DNA of 64,000 nt, taken from positions 34,067 through 98,066 of the forward strand of contig NZ_NHOY01000071.1 in the NCBI RefSeq assembly GCF_002252755.1, read 5' to 3'. The DNA comes from Halorubrum sp. Hd13. GTDB taxonomy: Archaea; Halobacteriota; Halobacteria; Halobacteriales; Haloferacaceae. The position numbers and the translations under genes are program-made. Shown here one piece after another: positions 15,262 to 23,957 of the stretch (the stretch's first letter is position 1; the number at the start of each line of letters is the position of its first letter). A model generated the notes under the pieces. That model did not search any database. It saw only the letters and a program-made list of their open reading frames with translations, and was not told where the DNA came from.

Positions 15262-16761
15262 TCAGTCGTCCGCCGGCGTCGGGTCGGGCGTGACGGGGTC
15301 GAGGTCGCGGTCGCTCTCCTCGCCCTCGACGTCGAAGGGGTACTCGCCGGTGACGCAGCCGAGACAGAGGTCCGCGCGGCTCTCGCCGAGCGCCTCGGAG
15401 ACGGCGTCGATCGAGAGGTACGAGAGGGAGTCGGCGCCGACCTCCTGTCGAATCTCCTCGGTGGAGGCGTCGGCGGCGATCAGCTCCTCGCGGGTCGCCA
15501 TATCGATCCCGAAGTAACAGGGCGCGACGATCGCCGGCGCGCCGATCCGGAGGTGGACCTCCTCGGCGCCGGCTTCGCGGACGAGCTCGACCAGCTGCGT
15601 CGAGGTCGTCCCCCGGACGATGGAGTCGTCGATGATGGTGACCGACTTCCCCTCCACGGTCGATTTGATCGGGTTGAGCTTCAGCCGGACCGCGCGCTCG
15701 CGCTCGTCCTGCGTCGGCATGATGAACGTGCGCCCGACGTACCGGTTCTTCATCAGCCCCTCGGCGAACTCGATACCGGCGTCGTTCTCCGGACGGGCCT
15801 CGCCGTCGGCGGTCGTCTCGCCGGCCGCGTCGGCGTAGCCGGAGGCGAACGCCCGGCCGGAGTCGGGGACCGGCATCACGACGTCGGCCTCGACGCCGGA
15901 CTCCTCCCAGAGCTTCCGCCCGAGCTTGCGGCGGACCTCGTACACGAGGTTCTCGTCGATGACCGAGTCGGGGCGCGCGAAGTAGACGTGTTCGAAGAAG
16001 CAGTGCGCGGTCGACTCGCGCTCGACCAGCTGGTAGGTGTCGTACCCCGCGCCGTCGGGGTCGAGGACGACGAGTTCGCCCGGGCGCACGTCCCGGATCA
16101 GCTCCCCGTCGAGGGTGTCGATGGCGGCCGACTCGCTGGCGAGCACGTATCCGCCGTCCACTTTCCCCAGACACAGGGGACGGTTCCCGAGGGGGTCGCG
16201 CACGCCGAGGACGGTGTCGTCGTGGGTGATCGCCAGCGAGTAGGAGCCGTGGATGCGGTTCATCGTGTGTTTGACGGCGCGCACGAGGTCCTCCTCCAAG
16301 AGGTTGCGCGCGAGGTCGTGGGCGATCACCTCGGTGTCGCCGTCGGAGGTGAACGCGTGGCCGGCCGCCGCGAGCTCCTCGCGCACCTCGTCGGCGTTCA
16401 CGAGGTTCCCGTTGTGCGAGAGCCCGAGCGAGCCGGACTTGAAGGAGACGGAGAACGGCTGTGCGCAGCTCTTGTCGAGGCTCCCGGCGGTCGGGTACCG
16501 GACGTGACCGATGCCGGTGCCGCCCGACAGCGACGCCAGGTCCCCCTCCTCGAACGCGTCCCCGACGAGCCCGCGCTCGACGTGGCTGTGCTGTTGGAAC
16601 CCGTCGTGCGTGACGATCCCAGCGGACTCCTGCCCGCGATGTTGGAGCGCGTACAGCGCGTAGTACAGCGGCCGCGCGGCCTCGCGGTCAGCGAGCGAGA
16701 TGCCGACGACGCCGCACTTCTCTCGCGGCTCGTCAGCGGTGTGGTCCCCACCGGCGTTCAT
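15262..16761 (-). CDS. purF: Amidophosphoribosyltransferase
   Basis: 499 aa; first committed step of purine synthesis (PRPP + Gln to phosphoribosylamine). The glutaminase nucleophile is Cys16 in EKCGVVGI, so the N-terminal 15 residues would be removed. Motifs include LQHRGQESAGIVTHDG, GIGHVRYPTAGS, AQPFSVSF, LSHNGNLVN, FARPDS and the PRPP loop VTIIDDSIVRGTTSTQLVELVREAGA. CYFGIDMATREELIAA and CLGCVTGEYPF near the end are typical. A 43-codon upstream extension is rejected because an ATAAAAAT box sits 29 nt before this ATG. Confidence 0.96.
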   Translation of the reverse strand: MNAGGDHTADEPREKCGVVGISLADREAARPLYYALYALQHRGQESAGIVTHDGFQQHSHVERGLVGDAFEEGDLASLSGGTGIGHVRYPTAGSLDKSCAQPFSVSFKSGSLGLSHNGNLVNADEVREELAAAGHAFTSDGDTEVIAHDLARNLLEEDLVRAVKHTMNRIHGSYSLAITHDDTVLGVRDPLGNRPLCLGKVDGGYVLASESAAIDTLDGELIRDVRPGELVVLDPDGAGYDTYQLVERESTAHCFFEHVYFARPDSVIDENLVYEVRRKLGRKLWEESGVEADVVMPVPDSGRAFASGYADAAGETTADGEARPENDAGIEFAEGLMKNRYVGRTFIMPTQDERERAVRLKLNPIKSTVEGKSVTIIDDSIVRGTTSTQLVELVREAGAEEVHLRIGAPAIVAPCYFGIDMATREELIAADASTEEIRQEVGADSLSYLSIDAVSEALGESRADLCLGCVTGEYPFDVEGEESDRDLDPVTPDPTPADD

Positions 16762-16786
16762 GTACGCGACGGTGGGGCGTGAGGCG

Positions 16787-16838
16787 ATAAAAATCCTCGT
16801 GTTCGTGGTGCTATCGAGGTTTACGACGGGGTATATAT
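16787..16838 (-). promoter_or_regulatory. purF: Two TATA motifs upstream of purF
   Basis: A proximal box (ATAAAAAT on plus, 16787-16794) fits a leaderless purF transcript. A second, TATATAT at 16832-16838, lies 45 nt further out and would give a leader of about 45 nt. A purine-responsive second start is possible but not shown. Confidence 0.5.
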
Positions 16839-16908
16839 GCACAAACGCGGATCGGGTCCGCCGAAGTCGCCGACCGGCCGGTCGGCTCACCTCCCGTCGA
16901 CGTCGCGC

Positions 16909-17292
16909 TCACTCCCCCTCGATCAGCTCGTCTAATCGCTCGAAGTACGCCTCCCGCGGCACCTGGTAAGCGGCGCGGTAGTCGACGTCGCCGGCGGCGA
17001 ACCGCTCCGCGACCGCGACGGCCGCGGCCGCGCCCGACTCGCGGTCGTCGCGGGTCTCCGAGACCGCCTCGACCTCGGGCTCCAAGAAGAGCACGACGTG
17101 CCACTCGTCGGTCGCGTACTGGCCGGATCCGGGGCGGGCCGTCCGCGCGCCGTTCGTGAGGTAGATGGTCGGCATGCACTCCGCGGGGAGGTCGTCGCCG
17201 TCGAACACGTCGGGCCGGTAGACGAGGATCGCCCGTCCGCTCGGCTCCTCGTTCCACACCCGCCAGCCGTCCGGCAGCGCCTCGAAGCTCAT
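16909..17292 (-). CDS. DUF5820-type haloarchaeal protein
   Basis: 127 aa from the ATG at 17290-17292 (MSFEALPDGWRVWNEEPSGRAILVYRPDVFD). The middle reads CMPTIYLTNGARTARPGSGQYATDEWHVVLFLEPEVE, and the C-terminal half is helical (AVAVAERFAAGDVDYRAAYQVPREAYFERLDELI). It matches what I know of DUF5820, restricted to haloarchaea; function unknown. It lies 47 nt downstream of rqcH and could be co-transcribed with it, though a T-poor gap leaves this open. Confidence 0.75.
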   Translation of the reverse strand: MSFEALPDGWRVWNEEPSGRAILVYRPDVFDGDDLPAECMPTIYLTNGARTARPGSGQYATDEWHVVLFLEPEVEAVSETRDDRESGAAAAVAVAERFAAGDVDYRAAYQVPREAYFERLDELIEGE

Positions 17293-17339
17293 GGGCGGAG
17301 TCGGAGGCGGAGGCTTGAAAGGATCGCGCTCCGGTCCGC

Positions 17340-19532
17340 CTAGTCGACGATGTCGGAGCCGCCCGGCGGGAGGAACTCCTGAAGCTGGTCCGCGCTCGCC
17401 ACCTTGCGGACGAACGACTGGTCCGCGAACCGCCCCTTCAGCTCGCGGTACACCATCATCGCGGCGTCGTTCTGGGCGTACATCCCCGGCTCCAGCGTGA
17501 CGCTCGTCGCCGCGCGGTCGACGATCGCCGACGGCGGCCCGCCGATGGCCTGCGTGACGGGTTCGCACTGAACGCCGACGGCGATCCGGCAGGGGACGTC
17601 CTCGAAGTAGGTCCGGTCGCCGCGGATCACGAAGCTCCCCTTCTCGATGTACTCGCCGCTCTCTGGGGTCTTCGATACCTGATCCGGCTCGACCATGTAC
17701 GCGTCGCCCGCGCCGCGACCGTCCTTCCAGTCCGAGGAGTACGAGACGGCGAACTGCGCGACCTCCCGCAGCGTCTCCTCGGAGAAGTCGACCGGGTCCG
17801 CGGACTCGGAGGGCCCCGCGGCCTTCAGCAGGGTCACGGGCCCGCCGTGCGCCTGCGTGTGGAAGAACCGGTCGTGTTTGCCCATGTACTTCTTGACGAG
17901 CTCCTCGTTCTGGTCGGCGTTGCGCCCGCCGATGACGAGGTAGCCGGTCGAGGTGTGGAACCACCGGAAGCGGTCGTACCAGTCGTCGGGGCTCCGGATC
18001 GGGATAGAGGCGCGCGAGAGCCAGTCGGTCTCGTACGCCTCGTCGTCGTCTCCCTCGTCGCCGTCGCTTCCGCCGTCCCCGTCGTCCGCCGCCTGCTCCG
18101 CCTCCCACTCCGCCTTGCGCTCCTTGACGGCCTCCAGCTCGCGGCGCGTCGACTCGATCGCCTCCATCGCGCCCTCCTTCTTCCCCTCGATCCGCTTCGC
18201 CTCCTGGTAGAGCCGGTCGGCGTTGACCTCGACGCCGGCGCTCGCGTCGAGTTCGACGCGGACCGCGTCGACGCCCTCGCCGTCGTCGCTCCCGGCCTCG
18301 AGCTCGACCGTCACGGTCCCCTCGCCGCCGTCGACGTCGACCACGGCCTCGGCCGCCGGGATCCCGCGCTCCGCGCCCGCGTCGAGCGTCTCGGCGATCT
18401 CGTCCCACGGGACCTCGCTCTCGCGGGCCTCCTGAACCGTCGAGAGCACCTCGTCGACGAGGTCGTAGTTCGCGTACAGGAGTTCGGCGCGCTCGCGCTC
18501 CGCCTCGGCCTGTTCCTCGAACCCCTCGATCGCCCCCTCCTGCTGTTCGATGATCCGCTCCTGTTTGGCGATCTCCTCCTCGAAGTCCGGCCGGGAGGCC
18601 TTCGCGTCCGCCGGGGCCTCGCCCTCGCCGGTGTCGTCGCGGTCGAGCCGGTAGAAGTACTCGTCGACGGCGGCGTTGAACGAGTCGAAGCCGACGCTCG
18701 GGAGCCCCTCGTGCTCCGAGAGGGGGAACGGCGTGACGTCGACGACGCGGGGGTCGCGGTCGTCCGCCTCGCTTTCGGACAGCTCCTCCTCGTACACGCG
18801 CGGGTCGACGTCGCCGGAGCGGAGCCGGTCGCCGATCCGTTCGAGCGCCTCGTGGAGCGCGCGGAGCTGGTCGTCGGTCGCCTCGTCGATGGGCGTCTCC
18901 TTCTCGACGCCCGCGCGCGTGCACACCTCCTCGGCGTATAGCCCGCCGAGGTTGAGCTGCGTGGCGAGGGTCCGCACCACGTCGCTGTCGGACTCGCGCA
19001 TGTTCCTTTTAAACCCGCCGAGGCTCACGTCGAGGGGGTTGAGCCGCGACGCGGGGTACTCGTACTGCGAGCCGGGCGCGACCGTCCGGGACTTGAGCCG
19101 GACCGTCGACAGCGAGCCGACGACCTCGCCGGTCTCGTCGAGGGCGGCGACGTTGCCCTGGCCGAACAGCTCTGCGACGAGCGTCGTGTTCTCGTCCTCG
19201 CGCTCGAACTCGAAGGTGAGGATCCGGTCGAACTCGTACTGCTCGACGCCCGCGAAATCGGCGCCCGACATGCGGTTACGCAGCATCTTCGCGAAGTTCG
19301 GCGGGCGGCCGGGGGCGTCGGCGACGTGCTCCGCGTCGGCGACGTGGGCCCGCTTCACGTCGCCCACCTCGATCATGAGTTCGACGCGGCCGCGGTCGAA
19401 GTCGCGCAGCTTCAGCCGGAGCAGGTCGTCGTCGTAGAGGTACGCCTTGTCGACCTTCGCGCCCTCGTACCGATTGAGCTCGGTGACGAGGGCCGCGAGG
19501 TCGATGCTCGACAGCTCCCGCTTCTGGTCCAT
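17340..19532 (-). CDS. rqcH: Ribosome-associated quality control protein RqcH (NFACT/Rqc2 family)
   Basis: 730 aa. RqcH binds 50S subunits carrying stalled nascent chains and, in bacteria, recruits tRNA to add C-terminal tails. Order of domains: NFACT-N (MDQKRELSSIDLAALVTELNRYEGAKVDKAYLYD...RLKLRDFDRGRVEL), an HhH region, a long coiled coil (about 310-470: IAKQERIIEQQEGAIEGFEEQAEAERER...REL EAVKERKAEWEAEQ), then NFACT-R/DUF814 (DWYDRFRWFHTSTGYLVIGGRNADQNEELVKKYMGKHDRFFHTQAHGGP). An acidic insert (GDGGSDGDEGDDDE) precedes NFACT-R. T5 box at 19557-19561, 29 nt before the ATG. Confidence 0.94.
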   Translation of the reverse strand: MDQKRELSSIDLAALVTELNRYEGAKVDKAYLYDDDLLRLKLRDFDRGRVELMIEVGDVKRAHVADAEHVADAPGRPPNFAKMLRNRMSGADFAGVEQYEFDRILTFEFEREDENTTLVAELFGQGNVAALDETGEVVGSLSTVRLKSRTVAPGSQYEYPASRLNPLDVSLGGFKRNMRESDSDVVRTLATQLNLGGLYAEEVCTRAGVEKETPIDEATDDQLRALHEALERIGDRLRSGDVDPRVYEEELSESEADDRDPRVVDVTPFPLSEHEGLPSVGFDSFNAAVDEYFYRLDRDDTGEGEAPADAKASRPDFEEEIAKQERIIEQQEGAIEGFEEQAEAERERAELLYANYDLVDEVLSTVQEARESEVPWDEIAETLDAGAERGIPAAEAVVDVDGGEGTVTVELEAGSDDGEGVDAVRVELDASAGVEVNADRLYQEAKRIEGKKEGAMEAIESTRRELEAVKERKAEWEAEQAADDGDGGSDGDEGDDDEAYETDWLSRASIPIRSPDDWYDRFRWFHTSTGYLVIGGRNADQNEELVKKYMGKHDRFFHTQAHGGPVTLLKAAGPSESADPVDFSEETLREVAQFAVSYSSDWKDGRGAGDAYMVEPDQVSKTPESGEYIEKGSFVIRGDRTYFEDVPCRIAVGVQCEPVTQAIGGPPSAIVDRAATSVTLEPGMYAQNDAAMMVYRELKGRFADQSFVRKVASADQLQEFLPPGGSDIVD

Positions 19533-19611
19533 ACACGACAGAGACTCGCGGGCCGGAAAAAGGCGTGTCGTTGTGGGTGCGGTCGGGCGAGCGAGTCCGA
19601 CCGAGTCGGCC

Positions 19612-21360
19612 TCACAGCCGCTTCGACACGTACGGCCCGTCCTGGTGGTAGCCGAGCTTGTCCCGGTAGTACTCCCGGGCGCCGATTCCGGAGATGACGG
19701 CCATCTTGCGGTAGCCGGCGTCGCGGGCGAGCTCCTCGGCGCGTTCGAGGAGCCTGGTGCCGTACCCCTTGTGTTGCCAGTCGCCGTCGCCGCCGATGGC
19801 GACCTCGGTGCCGTACACGTGGAGCTCGCGGATCAGCGCCGCGTCCTCCAGCTCCCGGCGGATCGCGTCGTCCTCGGTGCCGGGCGCGCCGGGCTGGTCG
19901 GGCGCGAACGAGGGGAACCGCAGGCGGCAGAACCCGACGAGCAGGTCGCGGACGGGGTCCTCGAAGGAGATGAAGTGTTCCGTCCCGCCGCCGGCCTCGT
20001 ACGTCATCACGTCGAGTTCGACGTCGTCGGGGTCCGGGTCGGCGTCGTTGTGACCGACCTCGCGGGCGCGGATGTCGCGCTGGACGATCCCCTTCTCCTC
20101 GGCGCGCTGATCGGCCAGCTGTCGGAGGTTCGACTTCCAGACGCCGCCCTCGATGAAGTCGGCGGGGATGTCGCGCTGGACGCGCTGGAGCCGGGTGTAC
20201 TTCGGGACGTGGTCCATCGCCTCGGCGACGACGTCGGCCGCCTCCTCGTTCGTGAGGGGGTCGAACTCCTCGCGGCGCCACCGGTCGTACACCCGAGTCC
20301 CCTCGACGACGAGCGTCGGGTAGATCTTCAGGTAGTCGGGGCGCCAGTCCGGGTTCTCGAAGATCTGTCGGAAGTCCTCGATACACATCTCCCGCGTCAT
20401 CCCCGGCTGTCCGGGCATCATGTGGAACCCCACCTTGAACGCCGCGTCGCGCAGGCGACGGTTCGCGTTGCGGGAGGCCTCGTTTCCGTGCCCGCGGTGC
20501 ATCTCGCGGTTGATCCGCTCGTAGGTGGTCTGGACGCCGACCTCGACTTTGGTGCCGCCCAGGTCGAGCATCCGGTCGATCTGCTCGGGGTCGCACCAGT
20601 CGGGCTTCGTCTCGAACGTCGTCCCGATGTTGCGGATCGCGTTCGTCTCGTTCTCCGCGATCACGTCTTCGAGGTACTCGAACTCGGTCTCCTCGGGAGC
20701 GGGCGCGAACGACTCGCCCTCGGCCGGCTCCGGCTCCTCGTCCAGGTCGTAGTCGTTCATCGCCTGCAGGGCGCGCTTCACGAACCACTCCTGGTAGTCG
20801 TGCGAGCGCGCGGTCATCGTCCCGCCCATCAGGATGAGCTCCACCTTGTCGACCGGGTGACCGATCTTCCGGAGCTGTTCGAGCCGGAGCGTGACCTGCC
20901 CGTACGGGTCGTAATCGTTCTGCTCTCCGCGGGCCGCGGCGGGCTCGTGACCCGTGTACGACTGCGCCGAGGAGAACTCCGAGGCCGGTCCGCCGGGGCA
21001 GTAGAGGCACTTCCCGTGCGGGCAAAGCTTCGGCGAGGTCATGATGGCGACCGGCGAGACGCCGGACGCGGTCCGGACCGGCTTCCGCTGGACCACCTCG
21101 ATCACGTCGTCGCGCGCCTCGAAGGGCGCGTGGTCCAATATGTCGGTGTTCTTCGGGACCTTCGGGGACGAGAACTTCGAGCAGGCGTCGAGCTTGGCGG
21201 ACTCGAGGTCGTCGCGGTCGATCTCGCCCGCGAGGATCCGGTCGACGAGGTGTTCGCAGGTGCGGACGAACGCCTCTGGCTCGTCGCCGTCGGAGTTCCC
21301 GCCTCCGTCGTCACCCCCCTCGCCGCCGGCGTCCGCGTCACTCGCCGCGTCGGTACTCAT
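19612..21360 (-). CDS. elp3: tRNA uridine(34) carboxymethylation protein Elp3
   Basis: 582 aa. Archaeal Elp3 alone makes cm5U at tRNA wobble position 34 from acetyl-CoA. A radical-SAM domain carries LCPHGKCLYCPGG (three cluster cysteines near residues 111-119), then LILMGGTMTARSHDYQEWFV, VGVQTTYERINREMHRGH and MMPGQPGMTREM. The C-terminal GNAT domain shows IRELHVYGTEVAIGGDGDWQHKGYGTRLLERAEELARDAGYRKMAVISGIGAREYYRDKLGY. An acidic Asp/Gly-rich head of about 30 residues precedes it. It is divergent from bax1, 87 bp apart; CTTAAC box near 21386-21391. Confidence 0.96.
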   Translation of the reverse strand: MSTDAASDADAGGEGGDDGGGNSDGDEPEAFVRTCEHLVDRILAGEIDRDDLESAKLDACSKFSSPKVPKNTDILDHAPFEARDDVIEVVQRKPVRTASGVSPVAIMTSPKLCPHGKCLYCPGGPASEFSSAQSYTGHEPAAARGEQNDYDPYGQVTLRLEQLRKIGHPVDKVELILMGGTMTARSHDYQEWFVKRALQAMNDYDLDEEPEPAEGESFAPAPEETEFEYLEDVIAENETNAIRNIGTTFETKPDWCDPEQIDRMLDLGGTKVEVGVQTTYERINREMHRGHGNEASRNANRRLRDAAFKVGFHMMPGQPGMTREMCIEDFRQIFENPDWRPDYLKIYPTLVVEGTRVYDRWRREEFDPLTNEEAADVVAEAMDHVPKYTRLQRVQRDIPADFIEGGVWKSNLRQLADQRAEEKGIVQRDIRAREVGHNDADPDPDDVELDVMTYEAGGGTEHFISFEDPVRDLLVGFCRLRFPSFAPDQPGAPGTEDDAIRRELEDAALIRELHVYGTEVAIGGDGDWQHKGYGTRLLERAEELARDAGYRKMAVISGIGAREYYRDKLGYHQDGPYVSKRL

Positions 21361-21447
21361 TACGCTCCGATCGACGGGTTTCGGAGTTAAGCGTGTCGCA
21401 CCGCGGGAACCGGCCGGTTTTAGGCCGACCCGGGCGTAGCCGCCGCC

Positions 21448-22962
21448 GTGTTACGCAAGGACCTCCTGCGCGTCTCGCGGGCCGGCGGTGGATACCGCCC
21501 GCGCTTTACGGGTCGCGAGCACCGCCCGCTCGCGGCCCGGGTGCTCGGGACGTTCGAGTCCCACGTCGGGGAGCGCCGCGGCGACCTCGACGACGCGCTG
21601 GCGGCGCTGGAGGCCGACGCCGGCGACTCCGGCGGCGACTTCAAGCTCGTCCGCGGGCTCGCGGCCCTGATCGAGCGCGAGTGCGACTTCGAGACGCGGG
21701 CGCCGGTCCCGCCGCGCCGCGTCCGGCGGGCCGCGTTCGAGGCGGCGGAGGCGGTCGGCGTCGCGAGCGAGGCGGAGCGGGAGACCGCGGTCGACCGAGC
21801 CGCCGACGCGCTGGGGATCGAGCCGGGCGACGTGGAGGCGTCGCTCTACGCCGACCGCGACGTCAACGAGGTCCTCGTCGACGCCGACGTGCGGTGGGGG
21901 CCGGACTCCCTGTTGGAGCAGTACGACCTCTCGCTGGCGCAGACCGCCCTCTTCGACGCGACCGAGGTCCGGATCCGGTCGAACGACCCGAAGCGGCTCG
22001 TCTCGGCGGTGAAGCGGCTCCGGCTGATGTACGAGCTGGAGAAGACGCCCGAGGGGCGGGAGCTCGTCGTCACCGGCCCCGACACCCTCTTTTCGCGCAC
22101 CCGGCGATACGGGACCGCCTTCGCGCGGCTCCTCCGGACCGTCGCGGAGTCCGCGGAGTGGTCGCTGGAGGCGACGATCGACGACCGCGGCCGCGAGCGC
22201 ACCATGCGCCTCTCCGACGGCGACGTGACGGTGCCGGGCGTCGAGCCGGTCGCGGAGCCGTCGTTCGACAGCGGGGTCGAGGCCGACTTCGCCGGGCGGT
22301 TCCGCGGGCTCGACCTCGACTGGTCGCTCGTGCGGGAGCCGGAACCGCTCGAAACGGGGACGCGCGTGATGATCCCCGACTTCGCGTTCGACTACGATCA
22401 CGCCGACTTCCGGCTGTTCTTCGAGGTGATGGGCTTCTGGACCCCCGAGTACGTCGAGAAGAAGCTCGGCCAGCTCGCAGACGTCGAGGACGTGGACCTG
22501 CTGGTCGCGGTCGACGAGAGCCTCGGCGTCGGCGAGGCGGTCGCGGCGCGCGACCACCGCGTCGTGACCTACTCCGGCACCGTCCGCGTGAAGGAGGTCG
22601 TCGACGTGCTCCGCGAGTACGAGGCCGAGTTCGTCGCGGACGCGGCGGCCGATCTCCCGGACTCGTTCGAGCCCGAGGACGACGTGCTCACGCTGACCGA
22701 CCTCGCCGACCGCTACGGGGTGAGCGTGGCGGCGGTGGAGGACGGCCCGTTCCCGGAGCACGAGCTCGTGGGGCGGACGCTGGTCAGGCCGGCGGTCTTA
22801 GAGCGGATCGGCGACGAGGTGGCGGACGGGGCCCCGCTGACGGAGGCGGAGGCGGTGTTCGACGGGTACGGTATCGACGACGCGAGCGCGACCCTCTCCG
22901 CGCTCGGGTACCGAGTCGAGTGGGAGGGACTCGGCGGTGGAACGGTCCGGAGAAGGAAGTAA
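21448..22962 (+). CDS. bax1: DUF790 nuclease Bax1 (XPB-binding endonuclease)
   Basis: 504 aa from GTG at 21448. N-terminal MLRKDLLRVSRAGGGYRPRF and the block VDADVRWGPDSLLEQYDLSLAQTALFDATEVRIRS match DUF790. The nuclease core is visible as MIPDFAFDYDHADFRLFFEVMGFWTPEYVEKKL, a PD-(D/E)xK-like arrangement. In Archaeoglobus and Sulfolobus, Bax1 cuts repair bubbles together with helicase XPB, usually encoded next door. No XPB gene is adjacent here: the neighbours are elp3 and doxX. TTTTA box at 21418-21422 fits a leaderless start at this GTG. Confidence 0.88.
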   Translation: MLRKDLLRVSRAGGGYRPRFTGREHRPLAARVLGTFESHVGERRGDLDDALAALEADAGDSGGDFKLVRGLAALIERECDFETRAPVPPRRVRRAAFEAAEAVGVASEAERETAVDRAADALGIEPGDVEASLYADRDVNEVLVDADVRWGPDSLLEQYDLSLAQTALFDATEVRIRSNDPKRLVSAVKRLRLMYELEKTPEGRELVVTGPDTLFSRTRRYGTAFARLLRTVAESAEWSLEATIDDRGRERTMRLSDGDVTVPGVEPVAEPSFDSGVEADFAGRFRGLDLDWSLVREPEPLETGTRVMIPDFAFDYDHADFRLFFEVMGFWTPEYVEKKLGQLADVEDVDLLVAVDESLGVGEAVAARDHRVVTYSGTVRVKEVVDVLREYEAEFVADAAADLPDSFEPEDDVLTLTDLADRYGVSVAAVEDGPFPEHELVGRTLVRPAVLERIGDEVADGAPLTEAEAVFDGYGIDDASATLSALGYRVEWEGLGGGTVRRRK

Positions 22963-23003
22963 AGCGCCGATCGCGGATTACTCTGGGCTGAAAATGAGAC
23001 TGA

Positions 23004-23014
23004 TTTTATATATT
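23004..23014 (+). promoter_or_regulatory. Strong TATA box of the DoxX pair
   Basis: TTTTATATATT, about 38 nt before the ATG at 23047, giving a start near 23035 and a short leader. Confidence 0.6.
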
Positions 23015-23046
23015 TCGGTAAGGTAATTGTCCGGTTGGAGCACGCT

Positions 23047-23580
23047 ATGGTCACCAACATCCAGACGCGGCTGCTCGGTAGAGACGTATCGTTCCCGGTC
23101 GAGGAGTCACGGTTCGCCTACTGGCTCGTCGTGATGCGGCTGATCGTCGGCTGGTGGTTCCTCCACGCGGGGCTCGACAAGTTCTTAGCCTGGCCGTTCG
23201 ACGCGAGTTGGTTCGTGGGCGGCGCCGCGGCGGGGACCAGCCTCGCTCCGATTGTCACGCTGTTCTCCGACGGAATCATGCTGTCGTTCGTCAACGTCAT
23301 GGTCCCGCTCGGGCAGACGCTGATCGGGCTCGGCTTAATCGTCGGCGCGCTGACGCGGCTGGCCGCGTTCTTCGGCGCGTTCCTGATGACGTTCTTCTAC
23401 TTCATCAACGGCGAGACCGGCGGCTGGGCCCACGGCGTGATCACCGGCGACCTCCTGGGGCTGCTGATCTTCGCGATGATCGCCACGCTCGGCGCCGGCC
23501 GCGTGCTCGGCGTCGACGCGTACCTCGCGAAGACGGAGTTCGTCAGGAACCACCCGCGGATGCGGTACTTGATCGGCTAA
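23047..23580 (+). CDS. DoxX-family membrane protein
   Basis: 177 aa from the ATG at 23047; a TTG at 23035 is less likely. Four hydrophobic helices and the DoxX signature are visible: FAYWLVVMRLIVGWWFLHAGLDKFLAWPFDASW, then MVPLGQTLIGLGLIVGALTRLAAFFGAFLMTFFYFIN and GDLLGLLIFAMIATLGAGRVLGVD. DoxX-type proteins are subunits or partners of quinone-linked oxidoreductases. It is followed after 13 nt by a small membrane protein and driven by a strong TATA box, so the pair is probably well expressed. Confidence 0.9.
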   Translation: MVTNIQTRLLGRDVSFPVEESRFAYWLVVMRLIVGWWFLHAGLDKFLAWPFDASWFVGGAAAGTSLAPIVTLFSDGIMLSFVNVMVPLGQTLIGLGLIVGALTRLAAFFGAFLMTFFYFINGETGGWAHGVITGDLLGLLIFAMIATLGAGRVLGVDAYLAKTEFVRNHPRMRYLIG

Positions 23581-23593
23581 CACGGAGACAACA

Positions 23594-23851
23594 ATGAGCG
23601 AACTCACCACAGTGGAACGAGTCGGACTGTACGGCGGCGCAGCGCTGCTCCTGATCGGGACGGTCGGGATGGGGCTGCTCGAGATAATCGCGGGAGCCCC
23701 GCACCCGGTGTCGGGGGAAGGGCAGGTCGTCCACGAGACGCTGATCAGTCTCAGCGTGCGGTCGTACACGATCCTGCTCGGCCTGATCCTGATGGCCACG
23801 TACGGGATCACCAACCTCGCCACCAAGCCGCCGAAGGACACGTCGATCTGA
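23594..23851 (+). CDS. Small two-helix membrane protein, partner of DoxX gene
   Basis: 85 aa. Two hydrophobic helices (VGLYGGAALLLIGTVGMGLLEIIAG and SVRSYTILLGLILMATYGITNLA) flank a short loop with His residues (APHPVSGEGQVVHETLISL). A GGAG at 23583-23586 lies 7 nt before the ATG, so this internal cistron uses a ribosome binding site, unlike the leaderless genes around it. I do not recognise the family. Pairing with doxX suggests a two-subunit membrane complex. Confidence 0.75.
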   Translation: MSELTTVERVGLYGGAALLLIGTVGMGLLEIIAGAPHPVSGEGQVVHETLISLSVRSYTILLGLILMATYGITNLATKPPKDTSI

Positions 23852-23915
23852 GGCGTTCGACGCGGTGGAGCGCCGTCAGCGGGCCGCGCTCCGACGGGCG
23901 GTTTTTATCGAATCC

Positions 23916-23957
23916 GACGGGGGCCCCTCGCTCCGCGACGGGGACCCCTCACTCCAC
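23916..23957. repeat. 21-bp imperfect tandem duplication
   Basis: Copies at 23916-23936 and 23937-23957 differ at three positions and a third begins with GACGGG. The second copy spans the stop of the minus-strand gene at 23949, so in-frame duplication may have produced extra unread codons after the stop. Confidence 0.6.

Noticed and set aside
23035..23046. TTG start adding MEHA to the DoxX protein
   Set aside because: Family similarity begins after the ATG at 23047, and predicted transcription starts near 23035.
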